The translations under genes and the position numbers were made by a program. Positions 31,099-41,435 of a DNA stretch of 64,000 nt are shown one piece after another; position 1 is the stretch's first letter, and each line of letters starts with the position of its first letter. The stretch is from assembly GCA_902580565.1 (NCBI GenBank), contig CACHLD010000003.1, positions 1 to 64,000 on the forward strand, written 5' to 3'. The notes below the pieces were generated by a model. That model was not told the origin of the DNA. It did not search any database and saw only the letters and a program-made list of their open reading frames with translations. This DNA comes from an uncultured Pelagibacteraceae bacterium. Its GTDB lineage: Bacteria; Pseudomonadota; Alphaproteobacteria; Pelagibacterales; Pelagibacteraceae.

Positions 31099-32961
31099 TT
31101 ATTTTTCTAGAAAACTTTTAAGTTGTTTTGATCTGCTTGGATGTTTAAGTTTTCTAAGTGCTTTAGCCTCGATTTGCCTAATTCTCTCTCTTGTTACTGA
31201 AAACTGCAAGCCTACTTCCTCTAAAGTATGATCGGTATTCATTCCTATTCCAAATCTCATACGTAAAACTCTTTCCTCTCTTGGCGTTAACGATGCTAAA
31301 ATTTTAGTGGTAGACTCGCTTAAATTGGATTGTATTGCTGTGTCCAAAGGTTGTAATGCATTTTTATCTTCAATGAAATCTCCTAAACTACTATCTTCTT
31401 CATCCCCTACCGGAGTTTCAAGCGATACAGGCTCTTTAGCAATCTTTAAAACTTTTCTCACTTTTTCCAAAGGCATAGCTAACTTTTTTGCTAATTCTTC
31501 TGGTGTTGGTTCTCTACCGAATTCACTCATTATTTGTCTTTGCGTTCTTACAATTTTATTGATTGTCTCAATCATGTGAACGGGAATTCTAATTGTTCTA
31601 GCTTGATCTGCAATTGATCTAGTTATAGCTTGTCTAATCCACCAAGTAGCGTAAGTAGAAAATTTATAACCTCTTCTATATTCAAATTTGTCTACAGCTT
31701 TCATTAATCCTATATTTCCCTCTTGAATTAAATCCAAAAACTGTAAGCCTCTATTAGTATATTTTTTTGCAATTGAAATTACTAATCTAAGATTTGCTTC
31801 TACCATTTCTTTTTTAGCTACTCTAGACTCTCTTTCACCTTTTTGTATTCTGCTTACAAGTTTCTTAAATTCACCAACGGATAAACCAATTTTCTTACTA
31901 AATTCAACTAATCTCTCTCTAATTTCAAAAAAATCTTTTTTAAATTTTTTAAAGAAAGCTTTCCAAGTCAAATTTTCTTTTAAAAAAGACTCAAACTTTG
32001 GATTAATTTCATTACCAATATAATATTTAAGAAATTCTTCTCTTGAAATTTTATTATCCATAGCCAATCTTAAAAGCACCCCTTCTAAGGAAACTATTTT
32101 TTTGTTCTCTTTATAATGAGACTGAACTAATTCTTCTACAACATGTGGTGCTAATTGAAGATTTTTAAAGTTATCGACTAAAATTGATTGTATTTTCTTA
32201 AAATTTTTATTTTTTGATACAGATAATTCTTTTGCAGCTAATAAACAATCTAGTTTTTCTTTTTGATATTTTTTTAGCTTAGCATAATTTTTATTAAGTG
32301 ACTCTAGTATTTTTATAATCTTTGGTTTAATTTCTTCTTCCATTTTTGCTAATGAAACATTAAATTCATCATCATCTGTCTCGGTTTGGACTTCTTCTTC
32401 TTTTTTATTCTCTTCTTTTTTATCCTCTTTATTTTTTATCTTTTTATTTATTTTTAATTCATCATCGTCACTTAAAGCTTCAAAGTCTTCATACGTAGAG
32501 TCAATATCAATAATATCTCTTACTAAAAGTTGTTGATTTTCAATCTGTTCTTTCCATTCAAATATCTTTTTTCCTACTAATGGGCTTTGGGTTAGAGCGT
32601 TTATCATTACATCTTTCCCTGCTTCTATTCTTTTTGCTATAGCAATTTCCCCTTCTCTTGAAAGCAGTTCCACGCCACCCATTTCTCTGAGATACATTCG
32701 AATTGGATCATCGCTTTTATCTGAAGATTTCTCTTCAGCCACACTTGTTGACTCTTTCTTTTTATTTGATTGATATTGTGATTTTTTTTCTACAAGTGTT
32801 ATTTTTTCATCAACTAGAACTATGAGAGCTTTTTCAATGTTATCTATTGTGCCGTTTCTTTTACCTAAAGATTTCCCCAATTCCTCGTAAGTTATAAAAC
32901 CCCTATGTTTACCTTTATCTAGGAGTCTTTCGAAAGATTTTGTAATTAGTTTTTCAGCCAT
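31099..32961 (-). CDS. rpoD: RNA polymerase primary sigma factor RpoD
   Basis: This is the housekeeping sigma70. Regions in order: 1.1 at the N-terminus, 1.2 ([21 protein letters not shown]), an acidic non-conserved region with many Glu/Asp/Lys (about 165-215), region 2 ([24 protein letters not shown], then [21 protein letters not shown] for -10 recognition), region 3 and region 4 ([25 protein letters not shown], -35 recognition), quoted in parts. The length of 620 residues is normal. It follows dnaG with a 62-bp gap. That gap holds a TATATATAT stretch and a 6-bp inverted repeat at 33000-33016, possibly an internal promoter. Confidence 0.98.
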   Translation of the reverse strand: MAEKLITKSFERLLDKGKHRGFITYEELGKSLGKRNGTIDNIEKALIVLVDEKITLVEKKSQYQSNKKKESTSVAEEKSSDKSDDPIRMYLREMGGVELLSREGEIAIAKRIEAGKDVMINALTQSPLVGKKIFEWKEQIENQQLLVRDIIDIDSTYEDFEALSDDDELKINKKIKNKEDKKEENKKEEEVQTETDDDEFNVSLAKMEEEIKPKIIKILESLNKNYAKLKKYQKEKLDCLLAAKELSVSKNKNFKKIQSILVDNFKNLQLAPHVVEELVQSHYKENKKIVSLEGVLLRLAMDNKISREEFLKYYIGNEINPKFESFLKENLTWKAFFKKFKKDFFEIRERLVEFSKKIGLSVGEFKKLVSRIQKGERESRVAKKEMVEANLRLVISIAKKYTNRGLQFLDLIQEGNIGLMKAVDKFEYRRGYKFSTYATWWIRQAITRSIADQARTIRIPVHMIETINKIVRTQRQIMSEFGREPTPEELAKKLAMPLEKVRKVLKIAKEPVSLETPVGDEEDSSLGDFIEDKNALQPLDTAIQSNLSESTTKILASLTPREERVLRMRFGIGMNTDHTLEEVGLQFSVTRERIRQIEAKALRKLKHPSRSKQLKSFLEK

Positions 32962-33023
32962 TAAAATATATTTTGAGACAGTGAAATATATATAGTATCT
33001 AGATTAAGAAAATCTATCGTTTT

Positions 33024-34814
33024 TTAATCCCTATTTAACTGGCTTTTAAGCTTTATGAGCTCAGAATATGATGACTCATCTAGATTATTTATTAACTCTT
33101 TTTCAAGAGATTCTATTTTTTTCAAATTATTCAATTCTTGAATTTCTATCAGTAATTCATTTAATAATTCTAAAATTTCTTCATCATTTTTTTCCTCAAG
33201 AATAATTTTTATGCTAGTATTCTCTTGAATTTCCTCAATTAATTTTTTTTGAGCACCGTTTATTTTGCTTTGAATAATTGTTTTATCTTTTCCTTCAAGT
33301 ATTAAAGAAATTATCATTTGCTTTAAATTCTCATTATTTCCAGACAAGAATTTTATAGCAGATATATCTTCTATTTTTTTTGAAGTTACTTCAAAATAAT
33401 TAAGCATAATGAATAATATAGAGAATTCTTTAATTTGAATCTTAGAAAAATGACTATTTTTTAAATGTAAATTTTTTGTCTCATTTAAGACATTAATATT
33501 CTTTTGATTTTTATATTTTTGAAAATCATAGTATTTTCCTTTGGTGCTTTGAATTGGAGTTAACTTTTTAATCCTATCTAAAAAGTCCTCCAATATATAT
33601 TTTTTTAATGTTTCATCTTTTATAGAGTAACATAATTTTTTCATGTCTTTTTCAAACTTTGAAATTTCAAAAGGATTTGTTTTATTAATTTTTTTAAGAT
33701 GATGATTCCATATAAATGACTGAATTGCTTCTTTTTCTTTTAAAAATAATAAAAAACCAGATTTACCATTTTTTTTTATGTAATCATCTGGGTCTTGACC
33801 CTGAGGCATAATAGAGAAATAAATTTTACTCTGTTCATTTATCAATCCAAAAAGTTTTTCAGCGATTCTAAATGCAGCATTTTGTCCGCTCTGGTCTCCA
33901 TCCAAACAAATAATTGGATTAGAAAAAAATTTCCAAATCAAACTTATCTGTTTTTCTGTAATTGCGGTTCCAGAATTAGCAATTACATTCTTTATTCCTG
34001 AGCCAAAAATACTTAATACATCCATATAGCCTTCTACTATAATTACTTCATCAGTAGCTGACCTGCAATCTTTAGCTTTATCCAAGTTAAAAATCATATT
34101 TCCTTTTTTATAAAATTCTGTTTCTGGAGAATTAATGTATTTTGCTAACTTACTTTCTTTAATTATTCTTCCACCAAAAGCTATCGTATCACCACTTATA
34201 TTATTGACAGGAAAAATAATTCTTGAATTAAACCTATCAATAAATTTTCCAGTTTTATCATGTTTATAATAAAGTCCAGTCAAAGTAATTTCTTCCTCAG
34301 AATATTTCTTGGACAAGATCTCGTAAAAATTATTTTTCCAAGGAACAAAACCTAAATTAAATTCTTTGATAATATTATCGTCTAGCTTTCTATCTTTAAG
34401 ATAATCCAAAGGTATTTTGTTATCAGAATCGTACAGCTCTTGGTGAAAATGATTTAAATAATCTTTGTGGATATTTTTATAAGTTTGAAATCTTAAATCT
34501 TTTTTCTTATCAAAATTCGAAAATCTATATGGTTGCATACCAGCTTCAGCTGCTAAAGTTTTAACGGCTTCGCCAAAACCAATCGACTTAGTTTTCATTA
34601 AAAAATCAAAAATGTTTCCATGCTCTCCACTGCTAAAACAATGGTAAAATTCTTTTTCATCATTAACAGTAAAAGATGGACTCTTTTCGTTTTTAAAAGG
34701 TGAAAGGCCAACAAATTCTTTTCCTCTTCTTTTTAATTGAACAGTTTTCCCAACTACTTTAGAAACTTTAAGCCTCAATTTTATCTCTTCTAAATATTCT
34801 TTTGGATATTTCAT
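33024..34814 (-). CDS. dnaG: DNA primase DnaG (zinc ligands mostly replaced)
   Basis: DnaG synthesises the RNA primers of replication. The N-terminal CHC2-type domain is present, but the usual ligands C-x2-H ... C-x2-C read S38-P-F-K41 and C59-F-S-S62, so only one of four remains. The RNA polymerase/TOPRIM core is intact (EGYMDVLSIF, DGDQSGQNAA, DPDDYIKKNG). The C-terminal helicase-interaction part is short and diverged. The length of 596 residues is normal. It lies between yqeY (2-bp gap) and rpoD, the conserved macromolecular-synthesis arrangement of alphaproteobacteria. Confidence 0.95.
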   Translation of the reverse strand: MKYPKEYLEEIKLRLKVSKVVGKTVQLKRRGKEFVGLSPFKNEKSPSFTVNDEKEFYHCFSSGEHGNIFDFLMKTKSIGFGEAVKTLAAEAGMQPYRFSNFDKKKDLRFQTYKNIHKDYLNHFHQELYDSDNKIPLDYLKDRKLDDNIIKEFNLGFVPWKNNFYEILSKKYSEEEITLTGLYYKHDKTGKFIDRFNSRIIFPVNNISGDTIAFGGRIIKESKLAKYINSPETEFYKKGNMIFNLDKAKDCRSATDEVIIVEGYMDVLSIFGSGIKNVIANSGTAITEKQISLIWKFFSNPIICLDGDQSGQNAAFRIAEKLFGLINEQSKIYFSIMPQGQDPDDYIKKNGKSGFLLFLKEKEAIQSFIWNHHLKKINKTNPFEISKFEKDMKKLCYSIKDETLKKYILEDFLDRIKKLTPIQSTKGKYYDFQKYKNQKNINVLNETKNLHLKNSHFSKIQIKEFSILFIMLNYFEVTSKKIEDISAIKFLSGNNENLKQMIISLILEGKDKTIIQSKINGAQKKLIEEIQENTSIKIILEEKNDEEILELLNELLIEIQELNNLKKIESLEKELINNLDESSYSELIKLKSQLNRD

Positions 34815-34816
34815 AA

Positions 34817-35272
34817 TTATTTTAGCAACTGTTTTAATAATGAGCTTACTTTTGAAAAATCTAATGTATCAGCATGTTTGGATTTCAGCACTCCCATAAC
34901 TTTTCCCATATCTTTCATAGAAACAGCGCTTACAGATTTAACAGCCTCCTCGCAGATTTTTTTTGTTTCTTCTTCGTTAAGTTGTTTTGGTAAAAATGCG
35001 TTTATAACCTCGATCTCTCTTGTCTCATTTGCCAAAAGTTCATTTCTACCTGCTTTTTTGTAAACTTCACAAGACTCATTTCTTTGTTTAATCATCTTTT
35101 TTAAAATTGCTGTTATATCGCTATCCGAAATATCCTTTTTTTCTTTAGTTCTATTTGCAATTTCAGCATCTTTAATGGCAGAGACTATTAGTCTCAATGC
35201 AGGATAAGTTTTTTTATCTTTTTCTTTTAAAGCCTGATTTAGCTTTTCTTCTATTTGATCTTTTAAGGACAT
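34817..35272 (-). CDS. yqeY: GatB/YqeY domain protein
   Basis: This is a 151-residue cytoplasmic protein of the YqeY family, related to the tail domain of GatB and thought to bind tRNA or act in amidotransfer. Seen: LKDQIEEKLNQALKEKDK, LRLIVSAIKDAEI, ITAILKKMIKQRNES and the C-terminal MKDMGKVMGVLKSKHADTLDFSKVS. It is the first gene of the yqeY-dnaG-rpoD unit and is divergent from carA over 123 bp. The precise function is unknown. Confidence 0.92.
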   Translation of the reverse strand: MSLKDQIEEKLNQALKEKDKKTYPALRLIVSAIKDAEIANRTKEKKDISDSDITAILKKMIKQRNESCEVYKKAGRNELLANETREIEVINAFLPKQLNEEETKKICEEAVKSVSAVSMKDMGKVMGVLKSKHADTLDFSKVSSLLKQLLK

Positions 35273-35324
35273 AAATTCTTAATTACTTTAATCACAATTC
35301 TCATTGAAAATAAAAAGAACTTTC

Positions 35325-35353
35325 TTGACGACTATATTTCAATTTCATATGTT
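35325..35353 (+). promoter_or_regulatory. Promoter of carAB
   Basis: TTGACG (-35, 35325-35330) and TATGTT (-10, 35348-35353) are separated by 17 bp. The implied start near 35360 leaves a leader of about 36 nt before the proposed TTG start of carA. A 4-codon ORF (ATG at 35391, stop 35403-35405) overlaps that start. Confidence 0.5.
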
Positions 35354-35395
35354 TCGCAAAATCATGTTTATAAGTTTTTTACTTTAACTTATGAG

Positions 35396-36604
35396 TTGTA
35401 TTTGAAGCAAATTGGTAAAAATATTAACTCTTACAAAAATCTTAAAAAGATCGATTCCAACGCTATTTTAATTCTACAAAACGGAAAAATTTTCAAAGGT
35501 ATAGGCTTAGGTTATCAAGGAACAGCCACGGGAGAAGTTTGTTTCAACACTTCTATTACAGGATACCAAGAAATTATTTCTGACCCCTCTTATGCTGAAC
35601 AAATTATTAATTTCACTTTTCCTCATGTAGGCAATGTTGGATCAAACAAAGAGGATCATGAGTCAGATAAAATTTGGACTAAAGGTGTGATAATTAATAC
35701 CGAAATTACTGATCCATCTAATTACAGATCTCTTAAGCATTTAAACCAATGGCTTAAACAAAATAGAATAGTGGGTATCACAGGTATTGACACTAGAAAT
35801 TTAACAAATTTTATAAGAGATAAAGGAGCTCCTAAAGGAACTATATCTTTTTTAAGAAATAGTAAATTTAATATTAAAAAACTTCTTAAAGTTACTAAAA
35901 AATGGAGTGGTTTAAAAAATTTAGATTTAGCTGAAAAAGTTACAACCAAAAAAAACTATATTTGGAAAGATTTCAAAACTTGGAAAAAAGAAGATGGTTT
36001 TGTTAAAAATAAAAAAAAATACCTACATGTTGTTGCTATTGATTATGGGATTAAAAAAAATATTTTAAGATATTTTTCAGACTTTAATTGTAAAGTTACA
36101 ATAGTATCTTGTAAAACTAGTGCGAGTGATATTTTAAAATTAAATCCTAATGGAATTTTTTTATCAAATGGCCCCGGTGATCCAGCGGCAACTGGAAAAT
36201 ATGCTATTCCGATTATAAAAGAACTTATAAAAAATAATCTTCCAATTTTTGGTATCTGTTTAGGTCACCAGTTACTTGGATTAGCTTTAGGTGCAAAAAC
36301 AAAAAAAATGAATTTAGGTCATAGAGGAGCTAACCACCCTGTTAAAAATTTGACCAAAGGAAATGTTGAGATAACAAGTCAAAATCACGGTTTTGAAATA
36401 GTTAAGAAAAATTTACCTAAAAGTATCCAAGTTACTCATCAATCTCTTTTTGATAGCAGTATAGAAGGAATTAAACTTAGATCTAAACCAGTTTTTTCAG
36501 TTCAATATCATCCTGAGTCAAATCCAGGCCCTCAAGACAGTGTATATTTATTCGAAGAATTTGTAACAAGTATGAAAAAAAATGCCAAAAAGAAAAGATA
36601 TTAA
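35396..36604 (+). CDS. carA: Carbamoyl-phosphate synthase small subunit
   Basis: This is the glutaminase subunit that feeds ammonia to CarB for pyrimidine and arginine synthesis. Seen: [22 protein letters not shown] at the start of the CPSase small domain (in parts), the class I amidotransferase nucleophile in [13 protein letters not shown], the [10 protein letters not shown] loop and the catalytic His/Glu in [11 protein letters not shown]. The length of 402 residues is normal. There is no ATG near the expected N-terminus; TTG at 35396 is the first acceptable start after the promoter. It overlaps carB by 23 bp. Confidence 0.95.
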   Translation: MYLKQIGKNINSYKNLKKIDSNAILILQNGKIFKGIGLGYQGTATGEVCFNTSITGYQEIISDPSYAEQIINFTFPHVGNVGSNKEDHESDKIWTKGVIINTEITDPSNYRSLKHLNQWLKQNRIVGITGIDTRNLTNFIRDKGAPKGTISFLRNSKFNIKKLLKVTKKWSGLKNLDLAEKVTTKKNYIWKDFKTWKKEDGFVKNKKKYLHVVAIDYGIKKNILRYFSDFNCKVTIVSCKTSASDILKLNPNGIFLSNGPGDPAATGKYAIPIIKELIKNNLPIFGICLGHQLLGLALGAKTKKMNLGHRGANHPVKNLTKGNVEITSQNHGFEIVKKNLPKSIQVTHQSLFDSSIEGIKLRSKPVFSVQYHPESNPGPQDSVYLFEEFVTSMKKNAKKKRY

Positions 36605-39600
36605 AAAAATTTTAGTAGTTGGAGCTGGTCCAATAATTATTGGTCAAGCATGTGAGTTTGATTATTCAGGTACTCAAGCATGTAAGGCATTGAAAGATGA
36701 GGGTTACAAAGTAATTTTAATCAATTCTAATCCAGCAACAATTATGACTGACCCAGATGTAGCAGACAAAACTTATATTGAACCTATTACACTAGAAGTT
36801 CTAGAAAAAATTTTAATCAAAGAAAAACCTGATGCTGTCCTTCCAACTATGGGCGGTCAAACTGCTTTAAATTTAGCTATGGAAGCTGAAAAAAAAGGTA
36901 TTCTTAAAAAATACAAAATTGAACTTATAGGAGCGAATTCTAAAGCTATTTCAAATGCCGAGGATAGAAAAAAATTTAGAAAAAATATGCTAGATATAGG
37001 TTTGGACTTACCTAAATCAAAAGTTGTAAATAATTTAAATCTAGCATCTAAAGTTTTAAAACAAATTGGTCTTCCGGCTATAATAAGGCCTGCTTTTACA
37101 CTAGGCGGACTTGGTGGAGGTATAGCAAAGAATAAAAAAGAATTTTTCAAAATAATAAAAAATGGACTCCAGGAGTCTCCCGTTAATCAAGTATTAGTTG
37201 AAGAGTGTCTAGAGGGGTGGAAAGAATTTGAGATGGAGGTTGTTAGAGATAAAAAAGATAATTGTATTATTATTTGTTCAATAGAAAATGTTGACCCAAT
37301 GGGAATTCATACCGGGGACTCGGTAACTATTGCTCCTGCATTAACTCTAACAGATAAAGAATATCAAATAATGAGAAATGCATCGATTGCTTGTTTAAGA
37401 AAAATAGGAGTTGAAACTGGAGGTTCTAATGTTCAATTCGCCATAAATCCCAAGAATGGAAGAATGGTTATTATTGAAATGAATCCAAGAGTTTCCAGAT
37501 CTTCTGCTTTAGCATCAAAAGCTACTGGATTCCCAATTGCTAAAGTCGCTGCAAAACTTGCTGTCGGTTATACTTTAGATGAATTAAAAAACGAAATTAC
37601 AAAAGTTACCCCTGTATCTTTTGAGCCGACAATTGATTATGTTGTAACTAAAATTCCAAGATTTACTTTTGAAAAATTTTCAACATCTTCTGCAATTTTA
37701 GGTACATCCATGAAGTCAGTAGGTGAAGCGATGGCAATAGGAAGAAATTTTAAAGAGTCTTTACAAAAAGCGCTAGTTTCTCTTGAAACTGGTTTTTCAG
37801 GAATAGACCATATTTTCAACCTCAAAGTAAAACAAATTGAAAAAAAATTAAAAGAAAATATTCCAAACAAAATCTTGCTTATTGGAGAGGCTTTTAGAAA
37901 AAAAATTAATATAAAAAGAATACAGAAATTATCGAAAATCGATCCTTGGTTCTTAAACCAGATAAAAGATATTATAGATAATGAAAATATAATTAAAAAA
38001 TATGGTTTGCCTAAAACTTTTAATAAATTCAATTATATAAAATCTATAGGCTTTTCAGATAAAAAGTTATCAGAATTAACAAATACTTCAGAAAATATTG
38101 TAAGAAGAAAAAGAACAGCATTAAAAATTTTGCCTGTATATAAAAAGGTAGATACCTGCGCGTCTGAATTTAAATCATTTACACCTTACATGTATTCTAC
38201 TTATCAAAGAAACTTTTCAATAAATACCGAGTGTGAAGCAGAACCATCTAATAGAAAAAAAATTATAATTCTCGGTGGAGGTCCTAATAGAATTGGCCAA
38301 GGTATTGAATTTGATTACTGCTGTTGTCAGGCTAGTTATGCTTTGAAAAGAGCTGGATTTGAAACAATTATGGTGAACTGTAATCCTGAGACAGTTTCAA
38401 CTGATTACGATACAAGTGACAGATTGTATTTCGAACCTTTAATTGAAGAGTTTGTTTTTAATATTATTAAAAAAGAGAAAACTAAAGGAAATTTAGTTGG
38501 AGTAATAGCTCAATTTGGAGGACAAACCCCTATTAAATTAGCTAAATTTCTACATGAAAATAAAATTCCAATCTTAGGTACTCAGTATACATCTATTGAT
38601 CTTGCTGAAGATAGGAACAGATTTAGAAATCTTTTAAATAAATTAAAGTTGAAGCAAGCTGAAAGTGGTATTGCAAGAACTTTTGATCAAGCAATAAAAA
38701 TTGCTGACAAAATCGGGTTACCTTTAATGGTAAGACCTTCGTATGTTTTGGGTGGAAGAGCAATGGAAATAGTTCATGAAAAAAGACAGCTTAAAGATTT
38801 TGTGAAAGAAGCATTTAAGGCGGCAGAAAAAAATCCAATCCTAATTGATAAATTTATTGATAATGCAATGGAGGTAGATGTCGACGCAATATCAGATGGA
38901 AAAAGTGTGTTCGTAGCAGGCGTTATGCAGCATATAGAAGAAGCTGGAATTCATTCAGGAGACTCAGCGTGTAGTTTGCCGCCAGTATCAATCAAATCTT
39001 TTTTAGTAAAAGAAATTGAGAATCAGACAAAAAAATTAGCTTTAGCATTAAAGGTCAAAGGCTTTATGAATGTACAATATGCTATTAAAAAAGATGAGAT
39101 TTTTGTTATAGAGGTGAATCCTAGAGCAAGTAGGACGGTTCCATTCGTTTCCAAAGCAAAGAATTTACCGCTTGCAAAGATAGCTTCAAGAGTAATGGCA
39201 GGAGAAAAATTATCTAATTTCAGTTTGAAAAGTAAAGCTAAAAAAATGTTTGCAGTAAAAGAAGCAGTGTTTCCTTTCAATAAATTTCCAAATAGTGACC
39301 TTTTACTGGGACCAGAAATGAAATCTACAGGTGAAGTTATGGGATTTGATAAAAACTTTGGGATGGCATTCGCCAAGAGTCAAATTGCAGCCTCAAACTC
39401 TCTACCAAAAAAGGGGTTAGCTTTTATCTCCCTAAAAAATAGCCACAAAAAAGAGGGGGTTCAATTAGCTAAACAACTGGTAAAGTTAAATTTTAAACTT
39501 TGTGGAACTAGGGGTACTGCTAATTATATAAGCCAGCATGGAATAAAATGTAAAAAAATTAACAAAGTAAATCAGGGATCTCCACATATTGTAGACATAC

Positions 39601-39809
39601 TTAATGCTAAAAAAATTGCTCTAGTTATAAACACTGGCGGTGGAAATAGTGAAACTCAATTAAGTGATGCAGTAGCCTTAAGAAGAGCTACTTTAGCAAA
39701 TAAAATTCCTTATTGTACAAATATGTCCACTGCTCTTGTATGTATTGAAGGTATAAAATCTTTAAATTCTAAAGATATAACAGTAACTTCTCTTCAGGAT
39801 ATTAAATAA
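36582..39809 (+). CDS. carB: Carbamoyl-phosphate synthase large subunit
   Basis: CarB makes carbamoyl phosphate from bicarbonate, ammonia and two ATP. The two homologous ATP-grasp halves are both complete: [21 protein letters not shown] at the start and [20 protein letters not shown] near residue 565 (in parts). Paired metal-binding ends [19 protein letters not shown] and [18 protein letters not shown] follow, then a C-terminal MGS-like allosteric domain (about 940-1075). The length of 1075 residues is canonical. Its start lies inside the end of carA. Confidence 0.98.
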   Translation: MPKRKDIKKILVVGAGPIIIGQACEFDYSGTQACKALKDEGYKVILINSNPATIMTDPDVADKTYIEPITLEVLEKILIKEKPDAVLPTMGGQTALNLAMEAEKKGILKKYKIELIGANSKAISNAEDRKKFRKNMLDIGLDLPKSKVVNNLNLASKVLKQIGLPAIIRPAFTLGGLGGGIAKNKKEFFKIIKNGLQESPVNQVLVEECLEGWKEFEMEVVRDKKDNCIIICSIENVDPMGIHTGDSVTIAPALTLTDKEYQIMRNASIACLRKIGVETGGSNVQFAINPKNGRMVIIEMNPRVSRSSALASKATGFPIAKVAAKLAVGYTLDELKNEITKVTPVSFEPTIDYVVTKIPRFTFEKFSTSSAILGTSMKSVGEAMAIGRNFKESLQKALVSLETGFSGIDHIFNLKVKQIEKKLKENIPNKILLIGEAFRKKINIKRIQKLSKIDPWFLNQIKDIIDNENIIKKYGLPKTFNKFNYIKSIGFSDKKLSELTNTSENIVRRKRTALKILPVYKKVDTCASEFKSFTPYMYSTYQRNFSINTECEAEPSNRKKIIILGGGPNRIGQGIEFDYCCCQASYALKRAGFETIMVNCNPETVSTDYDTSDRLYFEPLIEEFVFNIIKKEKTKGNLVGVIAQFGGQTPIKLAKFLHENKIPILGTQYTSIDLAEDRNRFRNLLNKLKLKQAESGIARTFDQAIKIADKIGLPLMVRPSYVLGGRAMEIVHEKRQLKDFVKEAFKAAEKNPILIDKFIDNAMEVDVDAISDGKSVFVAGVMQHIEEAGIHSGDSACSLPPVSIKSFLVKEIENQTKKLALALKVKGFMNVQYAIKKDEIFVIEVNPRASRTVPFVSKAKNLPLAKIASRVMAGEKLSNFSLKSKAKKMFAVKEAVFPFNKFPNSDLLLGPEMKSTGEVMGFDKNFGMAFAKSQIAASNSLPKKGLAFISLKNSHKKEGVQLAKQLVKLNFKLCGTRGTANYISQHGIKCKKINKVNQGSPHIVDILNAKKIALVINTGGGNSETQLSDAVALRRATLANKIPYCTNMSTALVCIEGIKSLNSKDITVTSLQDIK

Positions 39810-39814
39810 CTGAT

Positions 39815-40477
39815 TTACTTGACTTTCCAATCTGTTTCAAAAGTAACATAATTAATTTGAATACATCTTCGTTCTTTTTTAATCTCTTTTTTTTCCATAC
39901 CATGCCAAGATTCTGGTCCGCTTGTAAAAAAATATCCATAATTATGCTTGTAAGGTACCGTTTTAACTTTTGTAAGATTTTTATCGTAAAAGTCAGTTCC
40001 TAAATTTTCAGACTCATTATGTAAATTTATAAAGACTATTGATGACATAAGTTTTTCTTTTATATCGCAATGAGGCTTAAGCCAAAAACCTTCTCTATCA
40101 CAAATTACCTCTAGTCGGACATAAGAATTGCTAAGATCTTTTCCTATTAAACTACCTATTTTTTTGTACACTTCTTGACTTCTAAGCTCCTCGATAAAAT
40201 TGGTGAGGTGAGGAAATTGATTTGTATTTTCTTTAGTAATATAGCATCTTAATTTTTTTGCTTTTCCTCCATCTTTTATACCTGAGCGAAAAGCCCCATC
40301 TCCGCCATCAAGTGCTCTAGTACCATCATAGTTTAAATTTTCTTTTTTCGGGTCAGCAATATCTGCATTACTTATTTCTTTGATTGCATCATTAGTTAAA
40401 GGTTGATTAATCTCAAAATGTTTAAATGGGTCGTTATAAGATTTAGTTCTACTTTCCAATGACTTAAATAATTCCAT
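39815..40477 (-). CDS. 2-oxoglutarate/Fe(II) oxygenase-like protein
   Basis: This is a 220-residue protein with a likely double-stranded beta-helix fold. The iron triad is visible as His-x-Asp in WLKPHCDIKEK and a distal His in ESWHGMEKKE, followed by an Arg (ERRCIQINY) placed to bind 2-oxoglutarate. The prolyl-hydroxylase-like superfamily acts on proteins, sugars or small molecules; the substrate is unknown here. It overlaps the ELM1-family gene by 14 bp, so the two are probably translated together and may act on the same surface or glycan pathway. It is convergent with carB (5-bp gap). Confidence 0.75.
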   Translation of the reverse strand: MELFKSLESRTKSYNDPFKHFEINQPLTNDAIKEISNADIADPKKENLNYDGTRALDGGDGAFRSGIKDGGKAKKLRCYITKENTNQFPHLTNFIEELRSQEVYKKIGSLIGKDLSNSYVRLEVICDREGFWLKPHCDIKEKLMSSIVFINLHNESENLGTDFYDKNLTKVKTVPYKHNYGYFFTSGPESWHGMEKKEIKKERRCIQINYVTFETDWKVK

Positions 40478-41414
40478 TTTTTCTCATTTGTTCTTTGATT
40501 AAAGGAGCTATTCTATTAACCTCATCTAACTTATCATAACTCCAATTGTCAATAGTTTCAGTTAACTCCCTGGCTATACCTAGCTGTTTAAATTGGTCAA
40601 AAAAAAATTTAAATCTCCTGATACTTTTTTTAGGCTTCATCATTGCCATATATACTGGCTTTCCAGTAACAGCGGCTTCCGATATCATTGAAGTGGAGTC
40701 ACATGTAACTATTATATAGTCTGCTATTGCTAAAGAACTTAAGTAAGCTTTTTTATCTATTATCTTTATAACTTCGTGATTTATACTAAATGTATTATAT
40801 GCTTTTTTTATTACTTTTTCTGGAGTTCTATAAGAAGGTATCACCACTATCTTAAATTTATCAGGAGTAAACAAATTTTTAATTTTATTAAAAATATAAT
40901 GAATTTGTTCATCAGAATAACTGTAATATTTATTTGGTCCTCCAATTACAAAAGTTACAATTTTCTTTTTTCCCTTGTCTATTTGAAGGTAGTTTGAGTT
41001 TTCGATAATTTCTTTTTTTGTGAGATAATGTATAGAACCTTTAGTTGTGATAACATTTTTTCCTATTGTGCCATCGTGTTCTGGACTTATTATAAGGTCA
41101 AAGTGTTCAAATGATACTTTCGGATCCTGAATGTGTATATTAAATATTTCTTTTCCTAGTCTTTTTTTAAGGGCAGCTGATGGAATTACACTCTTTCTTC
41201 CACACGAAATAACTATTTTACAATCACAAACAAATTTTTCTGTTAATAAGTTTTCAGAAATTGGGGTTAGTTTTGCTGGAATCAAATTCCAAAATGGTTT
41301 TAGGGTTATTTTTTGATGCTTAAAATTAAGTTTTAAAGCTTTTGCTAAACCCTCTACTTGGCTTATCATTCCGTGCATACCTTGTGTCAAAAGAAGTGCT
41401 TTTAATTCCAACAT
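40464..41414 (-). CDS. ELM1/GtrOC1 family protein (DUF1022)
   Basis: This 316-residue protein belongs to the family of plant mitochondrial fission factor ELM1. In bacteria the family looks like a GT-B glycosyltransferase: ALLLTQGMHGMISQVEGLAKAL at the start (in parts), VISCGRKSVIPSAAL, HIQDPKVSFEHFDLIISPEHD, VIGGPNKYYSY, and the donor-side segment YIIVTCDSTSMISEAAVTGKPVYM. No membrane segment or signal is seen. The bacterial role is not established. It is divergent from trxB over only 21 bp. Confidence 0.8.
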   Translation of the reverse strand: MLELKALLLTQGMHGMISQVEGLAKALKLNFKHQKITLKPFWNLIPAKLTPISENLLTEKFVCDCKIVISCGRKSVIPSAALKKRLGKEIFNIHIQDPKVSFEHFDLIISPEHDGTIGKNVITTKGSIHYLTKKEIIENSNYLQIDKGKKKIVTFVIGGPNKYYSYSDEQIHYIFNKIKNLFTPDKFKIVVIPSYRTPEKVIKKAYNTFSINHEVIKIIDKKAYLSSLAIADYIIVTCDSTSMISEAAVTGKPVYMAMMKPKKSIRRFKFFFDQFKQLGIARELTETIDNWSYDKLDEVNRIAPLIKEQMRKNGII

Positions 41415-41435
41415 TAGTTACTATATAAACCTATC

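Noticed and set aside
33000-33016. TAGATT-N5-AATCTA inverted repeat between dnaG and rpoD as a terminator
   Set aside because: On the coding (minus) strand no T tract follows; the T run is on the plus strand, where no gene ends.
37637-38032. 131-residue minus-strand ORF inside carB
   Set aside because: It is a shadow of carB; the Phe/Leu/Ile-rich translation reflects A+T-rich sense codons.
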